Positions 1 to 12,091 of a stretch of DNA of 64,000 bases are shown piece by piece. This DNA is from Silurus meridionalis (Eukaryota > Chordata > Actinopteri > Siluriformes > Siluridae): positions 15,169,356 through 15,233,355 of the forward strand of contig NC_060884.1 in assembly GCF_014805685.1 (NCBI RefSeq). The letters are read 5' to 3'. Position numbers and translations under genes: made by a program. Each line of letters begins with the position of its first letter. Within the stretch, counting starts at the first letter, position 1. The notes below the pieces were generated by a model. The model searched no databases and had not been told where the DNA came from. It saw nothing but the letters and a program-made list of their open reading frames with translations.

Positions 1-239
1 GTGTGTGTGTGTTCCAGCCCCGACACCGAATATTCACTGCTCTCATTTACCCCGAGGTTATCCCACTGTCTACGGTTTGACTATAATCCTATTTCTTGGG
101 GAATTCAACAATAACCTGTAATTTACTATTACTATTCCCACCACTGCACACACAGCTACATGTCTCAGATATTTTTCATCCTGAACATTAGTTATGACAA
201 CCAAGAAAAACGCAAATCTAAAGACTGCTGCCATTATTG

Positions 240-243
<4 letters not shown>

Positions 244-292
<49 letters not shown>
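244..292 (+). repeat. (AC)n microsatellite
   Basis: Uninterrupted dinucleotide array, 49 bp. Confidence 0.98.
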
Positions 293-293
<1 letters not shown>

Positions 294-612
294 CTGAAAG
301 AAAAAGAACATAACAAAACAAAACAAGTCTGTAATACATCTGACATGTTGCCAGGGGGCAATAAAAGACCAACTGCAGCCAAAAACCAGACAAGTTCATC
401 ACTCATTCCTGCATTCTTCCTACACAACTATCTAACAAAAGCCTGTTGATTTACCTTAGAATTATCACTCTAACAAAGTCAGGGAATGAATCTGTTTTCA
501 AACCACAGGCATCTGAAGTCTGAGGGAAATGACCTGCGTGGAAAGTGTTGTAAGGGACATGAGTGTTCAAAAAAAGTCCCTCTGTGAAACAGTAGGGGTC
601 TCTGTGTCTCCA

Positions 613-614
<2 letters not shown>

Positions 615-682
<68 letters not shown>
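615..682 (+). repeat. (AG)n microsatellite
   Basis: Uninterrupted array, 68 bp. Confidence 0.98.
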
Positions 683-684
<2 letters not shown>

Positions 685-1036
685 CTGATTGAAGAGATGA
701 CCTAATTCAGTACAGGACGTCCCACAATGCTTGCTCATGTACAAAACACACACACATACACACACATACACTGAAAACACATCTATCTAGCCCTCTCTCT
801 CCCATACACACAAATGAGATGGGAAGAAATTGAAACAGAGAGAGAAAATAAGAGAGAGAGATAGAGAGTGAAAGACACAAAATGAGGGAGAGAGCAAAAA
901 TAGAAAGAATGAGATTATTTCTCAAAGTACAGCAGTGAAATCCATATTGAAAATGGATGCTATTGTCTGTCCCTTCTCTAACCTTGTGCTTGGTTGATGC
1001 ATTTTCCCCCATTTTGAACTAGATGACTTCTTAAAG

Positions 1037-1038
<2 letters not shown>

Positions 1039-1091
<53 letters not shown>
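1039..1091 (+). repeat. (TA)n microsatellite
   Basis: Uninterrupted array, 53 bp. Confidence 0.98.
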
Positions 1092-1093
<2 letters not shown>

Positions 1094-1223
1094 CTAAAGG
1101 TATAGGCATTATAACGCATTATAAACAGTAACTACTACTGAGTTGCTAAGCTCCAAAAACCAATCAGTTATTCAAACCAATTTATTCTGCTGAAACAGCT
1201 TCTACCAATTATAGACTTTCACT

Positions 1224-1227
<4 letters not shown>

Positions 1228-1279
<52 letters not shown>
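1228..1279 (+). repeat. (TC)n microsatellite
   Basis: Uninterrupted array, 52 bp. Confidence 0.98.
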
Positions 1280-1283
<4 letters not shown>

Positions 1284-1718
1284 AACCCCCCAACATAATT
1301 TTTTGCTGGTGGCTGGAATTATAGGTAGTCATTTCATGCTAAGACATGGTTTGACTTTTTTTTTCTTTCCCCCTCTTTTTATGATTGTTATTATTACTCC
1401 ATGTACTAAAGAGGCAGGATAGGGTTATTAAATATGCCAGAGCCAATTGTATTTTTGCTCAAGTAAGCTTCCTGGAAATATTCCATCTGTGCTGCTTTTA
1501 TACTTGTGAATGTAGTTATGAATTTTAAAGCAGGCTGCTCTAAGTAAGGAAGAGGAGGGGGTGTGCGCAGAATTCTGAGTAATGCTGAGAGATTGGAATT
1601 TCTTGTTTGAGAAGCAGTAAAAGGAGAAGGGGGAGAGCAAAGTGAAAGAGGGGGAGAAGGGAGAAAACGAGGTTGTATTAGACATACCGGTTTTCATCAT
1701 GCCTCCAAAAATAATCGC

Positions 1719-1720
1719 TT

Positions 1721-1787
<67 letters not shown>

Positions 1788-1796
1788 GTGTCTCTG
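1719..1796 (+). repeat. (CT)n microsatellite, imperfect edges
   Basis: Pyrimidine array with CTTT interruptions at both ends. Confidence 0.95.
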
Positions 1797-3724
1797 TTTT
1801 TCTGGTACTGTTAATGAGAGTACATTCATGTTTGGATTTTCTCAGTGAACCAATAAGGTCAGTTTTGAAAGCTTTTTTGTCCGCATGTGAAATTCATTCG
1901 GAGCTGAAATTTATTCTGGGGAAAAAAAAAAAAAAAAAAAGATTCATAAAATGAGAAAAACTGTGAAAAACTGTGGCTGTGTGGCTTTATTTTTTTATTT
2001 TTTGTCATTTTTTTAAGAGCAGCTGTACGGCTACAGCTGTGCAGAGAGCCATTGTAACTTGCCAATCACAGGAAAGGTCATTGGGTGTAGTTTTACCTAA
2101 TGAGGTCCAGGTGGAACAACGCCTAATCAGGTCACCTTTAAAAAGCCCTTCAGTTAAAGTGTAGACACTGGAAGTAAAAAGGCCACACATGTGCTATGTA
2201 TAATACGTTTGAAGTCTAATCTAAATAGTATGCCACAACAGTATTCCAGAGAAATGAACGTGTTTGAAAGTGTCGTGTTTAAAAAGCAGCCGGAACCTGA
2301 AAAGAGAGATGTATATCTACAAAAACAGTCAGTTGTTGATGGTGGATGTGGCTGAATTGGTTTTCAGTACACACATCAGATTATTAGACTTCCTTTATTT
2401 GATCAGCATGCATTAAATCTGCAGAGTATCATTTTAAAAAGCTACAGTATCTGAATGCTCCTGTGGCAGAAATATATTATTGTAAGCAACTGATTTATTG
2501 TTAAGAGGAACATCCAAACAAAGTCAGTTGATCCAGGATGAAGTGTCATGATGTACATTCTCAGACCAATTCAAACAGTAATTTTAAAAATTGTGTTATT
2601 CAGTGCACCTTTCATCACAGGTAAAAACATTCATTATTCGCATCAAATATTTTTGCTTTATTGTGTTTTATGGGTTTTTTTGCCATCATAAAGCTATAGT
2701 AATTTTTTTTTTTGCCTGTTAAAAATGCTCCTGAGCTGCTCTGAGTCACGCTGACAATCCTGTGATAGTAATTCAGAGTCGAAAGCTGCGTCAGTGGTGT
2801 CCTTTTAGAAATAGAGAAAAAATGTATATCAACTCAGATATGTCAAATGCCATCATATTCCGACTTCAGGCACAAAAGAATTCTGACTACCCTCTGACAG
2901 ACAAGAGCCAGAACCAATCAGGGGAAAGAATGTAAAATACTGCACAAACCAAGTATCGGTTGCTGGATATCTCTAGTGTGTTTAATTTTTGTTCTGTAAT
3001 TTGATAAGAAAGAGAGAATATTAGATAAATGTTATCTGATTTATCCTGGCTATAGAATTTGTATACTAGATAGTAATTATGGCTATAGAATATATATACA
3101 CACACACACACACAAACACAGATTGGATAATAAAAGAAATGAAGAAGTAATCTGTGGTGAGATTTGTGATCTCCGTGCTCTATATTAAATAGTAAGCTGG
3201 AGTTACTGGCCTTGCTTACATCTTCGAGCAAATAATATGCACAAAGGCGAGATGCGTGACAAAATAGTAACATGCTCTGAGATTATAAACAAGATATCAG
3301 CTGAACGCTTCTTCTCTTTCACCTGGACCTCAGTAACTGTGACAGTAATGTTGAGAACAATAGAGATTATTTTCTCACAAAGTTTGTGTAATACTGAGGA
3401 AGTACTGTTTATTCTTGGGCTATCCGATAACATATGAACATACGCCCTATGATAATTTTATCAGTATTATTTAGGTTTACTAATAATTGCACTTTATACT
3501 GTACAATTTAAGATGGACCTTTGATTTCTTGCTGAATAGGAATAGTGCATTGATTTGGCACATACAGCATTGAGTTTAATCTGCGCATTGTAAATGACTG
3601 AAGAACAATCAATTTCTTTTCTTCCAGTAGTAGCTTGCAGTAGTAATTCTTTTTTAGAGGAACCAAAAATGTCACTACAAAACTACTTTGTTAAAACTAA
3701 TTTTTAGCGTTATATTTTTTAAAT

Positions 3725-4070
3725 GCGCTATATGGACAAAAGTATGTCACTGTATACTGTAGCATGATGATTTTCCCTTTACTGATTTTTGATTTCTTCT
3801 TTCAGGCATGCGAGATGGCGCCGCTGCGTTTGGACGCCGTTCTGGTCCCTCAGCTCTTTTCATTTCACTGAAATTTGTATTCTGTATATAACTATGTTTG
3901 GGACAAATACAAATCTTGAATTTACTGGAATTAAAAGGTCCTGAACCTGTTTCAGCGAGACAGTGTCCCTGTCCATGAAGACATGTTGTATTAATGGGAA
4001 AAACTTGAGTGGCCTCTTCATCCAACATTCCTATCCGAGCTCTTAGAATATTAAAGGTTGTTAGAAGAGT
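3725..4070 (+). mobile_element. Tc1-derived relic interrupted by an insert
   Basis: The left piece is GCGCTATATGGACAAAAGTA. The interior motif CCTGAACCTGTTTCAGCGAG, then ACAGTGTCCCTGTCCATGAA, resembles the degraded transposase segment. Between them, about 3806-3940, lies unrelated sequence starting CGAGATGGCGCCGCTGCG and ending ATCTTGAATTTACTGG. That insert could be a short non-LTR retroelement, judged only from its start and tail. Confidence 0.45.
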
Positions 4071-4361
4071 AAAACATACTTTTGACTATAGAGTGTGTGC
4101 TCTAAAACTCATTATTTTGTATAATTACTGTACCGAAATGAAAATACAATTACAATTGCATGCTATTAAACTGTAGTTTGTCCACAAATGTATACCGAAC
4201 AAACCAGAGAAATGGGGAAAAAAATCATGGTGGGAATCTTGAATTGGATTTGCAGCCTCTGTCAGCATCTTGTGCATCTCAAAATGCTTTGAATGTCATG
4301 AGTAGGTTTCATTACACTGGCTGGACAGATGTCCATTTTGCATCTTGCTCTATTCCCCCCA

Positions 4362-4362
<1 letters not shown>

Positions 4363-4410
<48 letters not shown>

Positions 4411-4472
4411 TAAACTATACACTGAGATATAGTAAGTACATTAGTAAAATGCACAAGTAAAATACCCCCCCA

Positions 4473-4543
<71 letters not shown>
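4363..4543 (+). repeat. two (CA)n arrays
   Basis: Arrays at 4363-4408 and 4475-4543, separated by about 65 bp of unique sequence. A (TG)n array follows at 4857-4886. Confidence 0.96.
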
Positions 4544-4546
<3 letters not shown>

Positions 4547-4854
4547 TGCAGTCCAATAACAAAGACTTGATTCATTTAAGACTGCTTGAGAAAAATTATT
4601 TCTCTCTGTGTGCTCTTTTATTGAGTTGTTGTTATTATTAATTTGACAATCTAATAATTTCTTTTTTGCCATTCTAATTTGTGTTATTTTTCATTCAGCG
4701 TCACTGCCACAGGGTCATGTGGAGACTCAGAACAAACCTGATTAAGTAAATTAAAGGCACACAGGCAAATTGCATGCTTTCATCTTCAAATCCTGATTGG
4801 ATTCCTGACAAAATGTATTGTGTAGAAGGACACAGATGTACCTTACTGTGCAAC

Positions 4855-4889
<35 letters not shown>

Positions 4890-5605
4890 TGTTTTAGGAT
4901 ACATAATCATAAAACAATGTATTTCCACTATGCTACATTTCAGGCATCCAGACACCGGTCTATAAGCGCAGTAGCAGCATATAAAAAGTCTTAAATTTTT
5001 TGGGTAAAGAATATAAATAAACACATGACAATATGAACAAAACTGTGAATCCTATTTAAATGAATAAACACAAATGTGCACCACCATGTGCAGATACTTC
5101 TCTGACCTTTTCAATTCACCTTTAGACTTGTTATAAACCAGGATTACATGTTATGGAGCAAATCCCATCATGATTTTTACTTCATCCATCCTAAATGCTA
5201 CTTTATGTGTAATAGAAATGTTATACAGCTTTAAAATCGATTACACAATACCTGTACACATCTTTTTACACACTGAACACCTATAATTTTGGTATTATTA
5301 TTATATTTTTTTTGGTATTATTATTGTATTATTAATATCATTATGTCGATGTGTTCCTGCAGTATTACAAGCTAAGCAGTTTTAATTTCTGTAATGTTCT
5401 CTAACACTGTGAGAACCAAACCCAGCTCTGTACTTTCATAGTTTTGACTCATACTTCTGATATGAGTTAAAAGAACTCAGTTGAAGACTGACTGTTATTT
5501 CTGTTCCAAAATGGCCACTCATATGGTTTATCAGGGTGATGTGGGCTGGTTGAGAGCGAGCAGTGTCGTAAAAAATAAAGGAAGAAAGAAGCTAGCAGTA
5601 TCGTA

Positions 5606-5607
5606 AA

Positions 5608-5658
<51 letters not shown>
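5606..5658 (+). repeat. (GAAA)n tetranucleotide array
   Basis: Regular AAAG repeats preceded by a short duplicated AGCAGT(G/A)TCGTAAAAA motif (about 5558 and 5595). Confidence 0.95.
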
Positions 5659-5916
5659 GTTAATGAACTAAGAAGCTTTTGTTCGTTCAAAAACAAACTT
5701 CCTGCCACCATAGAGCTGTGTGTTATAGCTTTATCTACACAATCTAGACACCCACTGTGTCCCAGTTACTGTGTGCTTAACAAATACAGGTGGTGCACAA
5801 GGTGAAATTGACCGAGATTCTTTATTTTCCTTGTAGCTTTGTTAGTGAGATGTAGTTTCGAGTCTAAGGCATTTATTATTAACTGTCAGCATGCAAGGTT
5901 TATACATGTGTGTATG

Positions 5917-5921
<5 letters not shown>

Positions 5922-5964
<43 letters not shown>

Positions 5965-5968
5965 CACT
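5922..5968 (+). repeat. (AC)n array
   Basis: Dinucleotide array with one CG interruption near its 3' end. Confidence 0.96.
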
Positions 5969-7002
5969 TGTTAACAAAAATGGTGGCATATCATCAAATA
6001 ATCAACACATAATTCATGCTTAGGCCTAATTCCTATGATTGATGATACATGTGTTACAAAAACAGAGGCATGCGCACTATGTACAGCATTAAAATGATGG
6101 AAAACACAATAAAAAAAGAGAGCGAAAAAATGATTTACGCTATATACGCTTCTGCTTAATTCTCAGAACCAAAACCAAAATACATAGTAACTTATAAAGT
6201 TACCACAGTTATCATGCAGGTTGCAAATTCTCTCTTTTGAAACCTTTTTTTTTTTTTTTTTTATTTTGCTGAATGTAAGAAAAAAAATAACAGAAAAGGA
6301 ACCATCTTATAAAAGGAAGAAACTGAAACTCTTTTCTTGTCAAATCCGCCCACGTTTCCTGGGCCTGTTTGCACACTTCTCTCTCTCTCTCTCTCACTCT
6401 CTCACTATCTCTCTCTCACCATCTTTCTCTCCATCTATCTCCCTTACTTGACTATTGTTAAAGAAAAGAAATAAGAACTAGGGCTTTGCCTCACACAGTT
6501 GTGCTCTGTTAAAGACTAGCACATGAGTTAAATAATGTATGCGATTTCGTTAGATTCGAATGTTGACGTGGAAACTGCAGGCCATACGTTACACGACCAC
6601 ATCAAAGAATTGAAAAAAAGAAAAGAAAAAAAAAAGATGGCCAGATGGGAGAGCAAGAAAAAAAATATATCCATCTCCTGTCAAAGAGAGTGTTAAGTGC
6701 ACGTTGTACCACAAAGTTAAGCTGCAGCACAAGTGGAAAGTTCCTATGTAGCGAGTAAAAAAACTGCCTTTTTGCGTTAGACCTTTTCTTTATGTCCATC
6801 TTGCATCTGCTCTTTATTTTTTTTTCTTTTACACTTCCTGATGTTTTTTTATTTATTTTTTTTTTTTTTTGCAAATGGTTAGTTTGTTAGCAGGCAGGCT
6901 CATTCACGTTACACAAGCACAGTAAAAAAAAAAAAAAAAACGTGGGCGTATTTGCAAGTAAACATTAGAGATAAGCTAAAGGTCTTTCATGGCATCTAGC
7001 AA

Positions 7003-7003
<1 letters not shown>

Positions 7004-7052
<49 letters not shown>
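7004..7052 (+). repeat. (CA)n array
   Basis: Dinucleotide array with one CG interruption. Confidence 0.96.
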
Positions 7053-7810
7053 TAAAAGCCTGAAAGCATTAAATGTTCACCGAAAAGCTTATTAAATCTA
7101 TTGCGCTGATTTGCAGCATACGTTGCAGCAGACTACAGAAGCATACTGTATGTGAACGTGTGTATGTGAGAAAAGGCACAAACACAACAGCTACAGCTAC
7201 ACACAGAGCATTTCTGCCTTCCACCCCCCCACACTTATACCCCCCACCCCCCATTATCTTGTGTTTCATTAAGAATGTATGACTGCGATTTCCACATAAT
7301 GTGTGTCATAGCACGGAATGGTGCTTCAGGTTTCCAATTGCTCAATAATGATCTATTTGCCAATTCAATACTAGCAGAGGTGCCTGGTGCAGTATGAATA
7401 AAACATATAATGGCGTTTGGGGAAGTGGGGTGCTCAGCAATCCTACAGTATAGCTTTATTTTTTTTCACACTATGCTGGTATTAAAAAAAGGCACAGCTT
7501 CTTATAGAATATCAAAACTCTTGTGTGTGAGTGCGGTCTCTACACCACAGCAGTGCATTGTCTTTAATCAGAGACACACATTTTTGTGTGTGCAGGTTGT
7601 ACAATTCATTATTTACTTCATCTATTCACCTTGCAAATGATTTCTATTTAGTACTAACTCAGGTTTACTGTACGTGAGGTGCAAATGAACAACCGTTTCT
7701 GCTTGTCGTTTATGAAAAGATATCGTGTGTGAATGCGTTTTTTGTTTGTTTTGTAATTGCACCGTGATGCTGTTTTCGATTTGAGACGTGAAAGAATGAG
7801 AGAAAAGCCA

Positions 7811-7841
7811 TTTATTTCACCTTTAACATTTTTTTTTTATT
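7811..7841 (-). promoter_or_regulatory. candidate distal poly(A) signals (pair)
   Basis: Two canonical AATAAA hexamers on the minus strand lie 25 bp apart (7841-7836 and 7816-7811), about 1.9 kb past the stop. The distance is similar to long TOX-family 3' UTRs, but it is unproven. A third hexamer is at 8748-8743. Confidence 0.3.
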
Positions 7842-8838
7842 ACGGACAAATGAAACCAAAAAAGGTATAGTGACACAAAATTACCTGGCTGTAAGGAAAG
7901 AATAGGCCAGTATCAAAAAAAGTAAAAAACAAACTAACAAAAAAATGCAATCTTCATCAAACCAAATAGCTAAAAAAAAAAAAAAAAAAAAATGTAGTTA
8001 TATGCAAAAATGATCTCATTTGTTCATAAATAGATAGGAAACCTGTTAAACAATTAAATAACTGATGGGTGACTTGCAAAAAAAAAAAGTTGGTAACTAT
8101 TTAAAATAATTATAATTACTGGCTTTACAAATAAAATAACTACAATTGGCAGGTTTGTACACAAATTAAAATGTCTTAAACGTTATTTCTTTTACCAAAC
8201 TAAAATATTATGCTACAGTGAAAGAAAGAAAAAAGCTAAATGATCAAATGCATTTTTTTTCCCACAAAACTTAAGGATGAGATCAACACAATATAACACC
8301 TAGCAAAGCTACTAGAAAACTATAGACCCACTGTTGTTTTAAATGTGTGCAGAAATATCTCACATTGAGCACGGTTTTAGTTTACCTCTAAATGTTGCAC
8401 TGGTATGGATTGATCAGTCAGACCAGGCAAAAAAACAAACAAAAAAACAACAAAAACCCAATTGCCCTTTAATGAAGGTCTTTGTTTTAACACTGGGGGC
8501 TCAGTTCCTGTAAAAGCTGTCCCCATTTTCCATCCATCTAAAATGTACAACCTGAGATAACAAACAAAGCCAATCAAAATCCTGAACAAATTTTGTTTCA
8601 TAAAACACGCCTGTTTGGAAAATTTTACAAACCAAGGCTCAGGTCAGGGGTTTTCTGCTCATTTACAAGGTCAGAGCTGCAGTTCGCGGATCCCAAATGG
8701 AACCGCAGTCATAAAGTTTGTAATGGTTTTGAACCATCAATTTTTATTTGACAATTCACCAGTAAGAACAAATTTAATGCAAGATTGTGTTTGTTTGAAA
8801 CACTCCTCTAATATCTGCACAAGCTGAACAATTTTTCA

Positions 8839-8941
8839 ACACACACACACACTCACACTCACACACACACACACACTCACCCACACACACTCACCCACAC
8901 ATGCACTCTGTTGCTCACATCCCAGCACACACTCACAGGAT
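8839..8941 (+). repeat. imperfect CA-rich tract in probable 3' UTR
   Basis: Alternating CACA and CTCAC units. It would be UG-rich in the tox2 transcript. Confidence 0.85.
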
Positions 8942-9429
8942 ACCATTTAAAATACAAATTAATTAATTATAAGTCATAATAAAGAAGAAAAAAATATCTG
9001 GACTTCATTTTTTCCCCCAATTTGATCCCCCAAAAAAGTGATATTTACAATCACACTGTGACAGATTAATAAAGACCTATTAAAGTCTTTAAAAATTACA
9101 AAAAAAAGAAGTTAAATGTTTTTATCTATTCACCTGTTTCTCTTTTTTTTCTTTTTCTGACCTTTACTAATATCTTTTCACAGAGCATAAGATGGACCTA
9201 CAATAAGTTGTTGGTCTTTAATGACTTCATCATAAGAGTATTTCTCTACAGTACAGGACCTGTTATTGGCAAAAAAAAACATTGTAGCAAGCAAGAAATA
9301 AATAAAAAAAAATAAAATTAAAAAATTAAAAAAAAAACAAGGGCATGAGAAAGTAATCAAGAAGAGGAACATTTTCCTCTATTTTAATTAAAGCTCGTTT
9401 GCCCTGAGGGCCAGTTTTATGGTAGTTTG

Positions 9430-9435
9430 TTTATT
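9430..9435 (-). promoter_or_regulatory. candidate proximal poly(A) signal
   Basis: AATAAA on the minus strand, about 300 nt past the tox2 stop. The hexamer is canonical, but AT-rich sequence makes chance occurrence likely. Confidence 0.3.
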
Positions 9436-9733
9436 TTTTTCCTTTAATATATCTATGTTTTTTTTTTTTTTTTTAATTCAGAGAAAGTAAGAGTGCTCTG
9501 GAAGGTCTCCAGTGGGAGGCCTGTACATTTTAAGTGCTTGGCAAAAAATGAGAGGATCACTAGTAGTCTTCAGAACACGCGTACACATCCTTCTAAAAAC
9601 GAATGAAAATGACACTGAGTGAAAACAGAAGGTGACGGAGGGGGGAAAAGGGTGGAGAGGTGTAGGGTACTCCCTGGTGTTGTTTCATCACTTTTTGTCA
9701 CACATCGTCTTTTTTGTTTCTTCTCCATTCACT

Positions 9734-9776
9734 TCAAGTGAGGTAGAGTGGCTTGTCCCTGCCTATCATGCTGCCA
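9734..9776 (-). CDS. tox2: tox2 exon 9, terminal coding exon (RDKPLYLT-stop)
   Basis: The exon has 43 coding nt including the TGA at 9736-9734. On the minus strand the acceptor is a T-rich tract ending TTTTTGCAG. Joined in phase 2 to exon 8 it reads Cys-Ser-Gly-Ser-Met-Ile-Gly, then RDKPLYLT and stop. The C-terminus RDK(A/S)LYLT is conserved in TOX and TOX2, and TOX itself has YCSSGGMQRDK before it, close to the YC...CSGSMIGRDK arrangement here. Both the motif and the exact phase match, which makes the assignment strong despite the very short coding length. The rest of this exon should be 3' UTR running toward lower coordinates. Confidence 0.92.
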
Positions 9777-10419
9777 CTGCAAAAACAAACAAAAAACCCC
9801 CAATGTTATATATACTTGAAACCTGACAACATCCATAATGCGTACACAAAAAAATATATATAATCATCCACCTACAGATCTTAATATCCATATTTTATGC
9901 TGTCCAAACTACTCCAGATGGAAACCTATAAATGTGACTCTTCTGGTTTGGGGCTTTTATACGAGTCTGGACTTTCTCGGTCTGTCAGTTTCACGGTCGC
10001 TCATTTAAACACAGTTCACAAATAGGCCATAAAACACAAAAATATCAAAAAATACACTACATACAAACAGGCTGCAGTGGCAATACGGGGTCTGGTGCTG
10101 CTCTATTGCAGTAACACACAGGTGTATCAGATGTATTGATAGTTAAATATATCAGCTGGCATGCTGAATAAGCACTGTGTGGATTTTAGTTGCAGCTGCT
10201 TCAAGTCTGTCTCAGGTTTGTCTGGTTTCAGCACACACCACGGGTCTGCCCTGAACTGCCAGTTTCATAAAATGGTAAAAAAAAGAGTGCTATGTTATTA
10301 TTTGACATGGCATTATTTTTACTTGATAACTTGTAATTTAGAAGCGATTTTTAGGACGCTCCAATTCTTAGTTCTGTTGAAATAAAACCTTAACGCTACA
10401 ATTATACAATTCCGTGCTA

Positions 10420-10505
10420 CCAAGTTAGTGGCAACAATTTGAGGATGGTCCATATATGAATATGATGGTCAAGTGTCCACAAATCTTTGGACATATAGTG
10501 CAGTT
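10420..10505 (+). mobile_element. Tc1-derived right-end fragment
   Basis: ATGGTCAAGTGTCCACAAAT, then CTTTGGACATATAGTG, is the right terminus of the family. Most of the interior is missing. Confidence 0.6.
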
Positions 10506-10619
10506 TTAAGGATAAATAAATTGTAATACACTGAAAGTTTTTTTTTAACTTCTAATCATTAAAATGAGTTTTACATAGTTACATCTGACATACACAAAAC
10601 TATAAAGCCAAATATTATG

Positions 10620-11085
10620 ACAAATTATTTTTCCATCCATATGTGAATAATCTCCATATTGTTACCACAAATTTGGCGGCACACAATCGCATTTGGATGT
10701 CTTTTGATGTGGTAGAATTGCATTTTCTCTTCACTTGAGCTATGTGGCCTGAACCCGTTCTAGCACGACAATGCCCTTGTGCACAAAACGAGCTCCATTA
10801 AGATATGGTTTTATATGATTTGGAGTTGAAGATCTTGAGTGGCCTGTTATAGAGCTCTGACCTCAACCCTAATGAACACCTTTGAGATGAATTGGAACAC
10901 TGACTGCACCCCAGCTCTCCTCACTGTGCAGCAGTACCTGACTTTACTGACATCCTTGTGGCTGAATGATCACAAATCTACTGAACCACACTCGAAAATC
11001 TAGTGGAGCATCTTGTCAGAAGAGTGGGAGTGATAATAACAGGACTAAATGTGGAATGCGATGTTTAAAATACCACATAAGAATA
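10620..11085 (+). mobile_element. Tc1-derived fragment in intron 8
   Basis: It contains CATATTGTTACCACAAATTTGG, GACAATGCCCTTGTGCACAA and GACCTCAACCCTAATGAACA, all shared with the 52.6-kb copy. Terminal repeats are not clear. Confidence 0.65.
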
Positions 11086-11405
11086 GTGTATTTATTTATA
11101 TGATTAAATAATAACTTACTGTCTTTTAACTAAAGAAACTATGTGCACTATTGCATCTAAACTGTTAAAAACACAGTGAATTTCAACTGAAGGTAACCAA
11201 CATGAGATACAATATAAAAATTTAGCACCATTTAAATGTAATAAAAAAGCTGTACAGTGCAGCATTGAAGACATTTACAATAAAGACACGTCCTCTAGAT
11301 ATAAAGCAAATCACTGCAAAATTTACGGACAAGAGAGCCAAAGAGCTGGGTTATGAATCTGATATGAGAGCTTTATTTACGAGTAACTGGAGGGAAAAAA
11401 TCTCT

Positions 11406-11422
11406 CACACACACACACACAC
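11406..11422 (-). repeat. (GT)8 tract forming the exon 8 splice donor
   Basis: On the minus strand GTGTGT repeats begin directly after the CAG that ends exon 8, so the first GT of the microsatellite is the donor dinucleotide. The tract ends in a GTGAGA, a second plausible donor. Confidence 0.85.
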
Positions 11423-11559
11423 CTGCAGTGGTTTCCTCCACACTCCCGATTGCAGTACTCACTGTCCCAGTCAGGGTTCTGTCCCACTGGGTTTGGAGCT
11501 CCAGGAGACTGAGAGCCTCCCACAGTCTTCTGATATTCTGACTGTAAGTGAGAGAAGCC
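11423..11559 (-). CDS. tox2: tox2 exon 8, penultimate exon (DWDSEY...ECGG)
   Basis: The exon is 137 nt, entering in phase 0 after CTTTTCTCAG and leaving in phase 2. It encodes GFSHLQSEYQKTVGGSQ, SPGAPNPVGQNPDWDSEY and CNRECGGNHC plus two bases of the next codon. Human TOX2 has a comparable DF.H.SEF, CSPGPSNP, GDWDSSY and ECG. The donor is CTGCAG followed directly by a GTGTGT microsatellite. Reading through it without splicing gives Cys-Val repeats and a stop at 11377-11379. That end lacks the conserved C-terminus, so splicing at 11423 to the exon at 9776 is preferred. The phase-2 join restores Cys-Ser-Gly and the family terminus. Confidence 0.9.
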
Positions 11560-12091
11560 CTGAGAAAAGAGAAAACCAGACACATCTTTGTTAACTATTA
11601 CCACTAGAGAAACTACACATTTTTATTACTTTTTTTTTCTGCTATCAAATTCTCTAAAGTAATGAGCAATTTAGAAACACAAAAGAGGAGAAAATGCAGC
11701 TACAGTTTGACATTCAATTTTCTAACTGTAACCTCCTCCCTGGGCCTTAAATGTTTTTTTTTTTCTCCTTTCTAGCGGTTTTGCACAAATGTGCTAAGCA
11801 CAGAGAGACAGTTTCTAAAATCAGGCCGTTTCACTCGGATTCACACATTGCAGGTCTCTGCTGATTCAGATGACACCTCAGTATACACCTTCATCTCACA
11901 AAACAACACAGCGACCGAGCACGCTTCTGCCCCGAGTCAAAAACATCACACCTCATTACAGCATGCTGTAATCACACACCACTGGAGATCTGGATTTCTC
12001 TTCACTTCAGCTAGTGTAAGGGGCTGCTCAAAGATTACGTTGTTAGATGCTTTGGTTTAAAAAAAAAAGTTAATGTGAAGGCAAAACTAAC

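Larger units (their letters stand above)
1..7810. other. flank downstream of tox2, no gene recognised
   Basis: The longest open frames here come from dinucleotide repeats or transposon remnants. I saw no recognisable exon of any neighbouring gene on either strand. The contents are microsatellites (244-292, 615-682, 1039-1091, 1228-1279, 1719-1796, 4363-4408, 4475-4543, 4857-4886, 5606-5658, 5922-5968, 7004-7052), one relic of the Tc1-derived family near 3.7-4.1 kb, and AT-rich unique sequence. Confidence 0.6.
7811..9733 (-). other. tox2: probable tox2 3' UTR
   Basis: This stretch follows the tox2 stop and contains no credible coding frame. On the transcript strand it is U-rich, with many homopolymer runs, and includes a UG-rich stretch (imperfect CA on the plus strand at 8839-8941). 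Transposon remnants are scarce compared with the introns, which fits an untranslated exon. The end is not fixed by sequence alone: candidate AATAAA hexamers occur at 9435-9430, 8748-8743, 7841-7836 and 7816-7811. The lower limit given is the most distal hexamer before the (CA)n and repeat-rich flank. Confidence 0.45.
9777..11422 (-). other. tox2 intron 8
   Basis: This 1646-bp intron starts inside a (GT)8 tract at its donor. It carries two pieces of the Tc1-derived non-autonomous family (10420-10505 and 10620-11085). The remainder is AT-rich and shows nothing coding. Confidence 0.8.

Noticed and set aside
1..7810. Exons of a neighbouring gene downstream of tox2
   Set aside because: I looked for recognisable conserved exons on both strands and found only repeat translations.
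11377..11422. Read-through of exon 8 encoding CVCVC and a stop as the true C-terminus
   Set aside because: It lacks the conserved RDKxLYLT end, which is found in phase at 9776-9734 with a good acceptor. The read-through is kept only as a possible retained-intron form.
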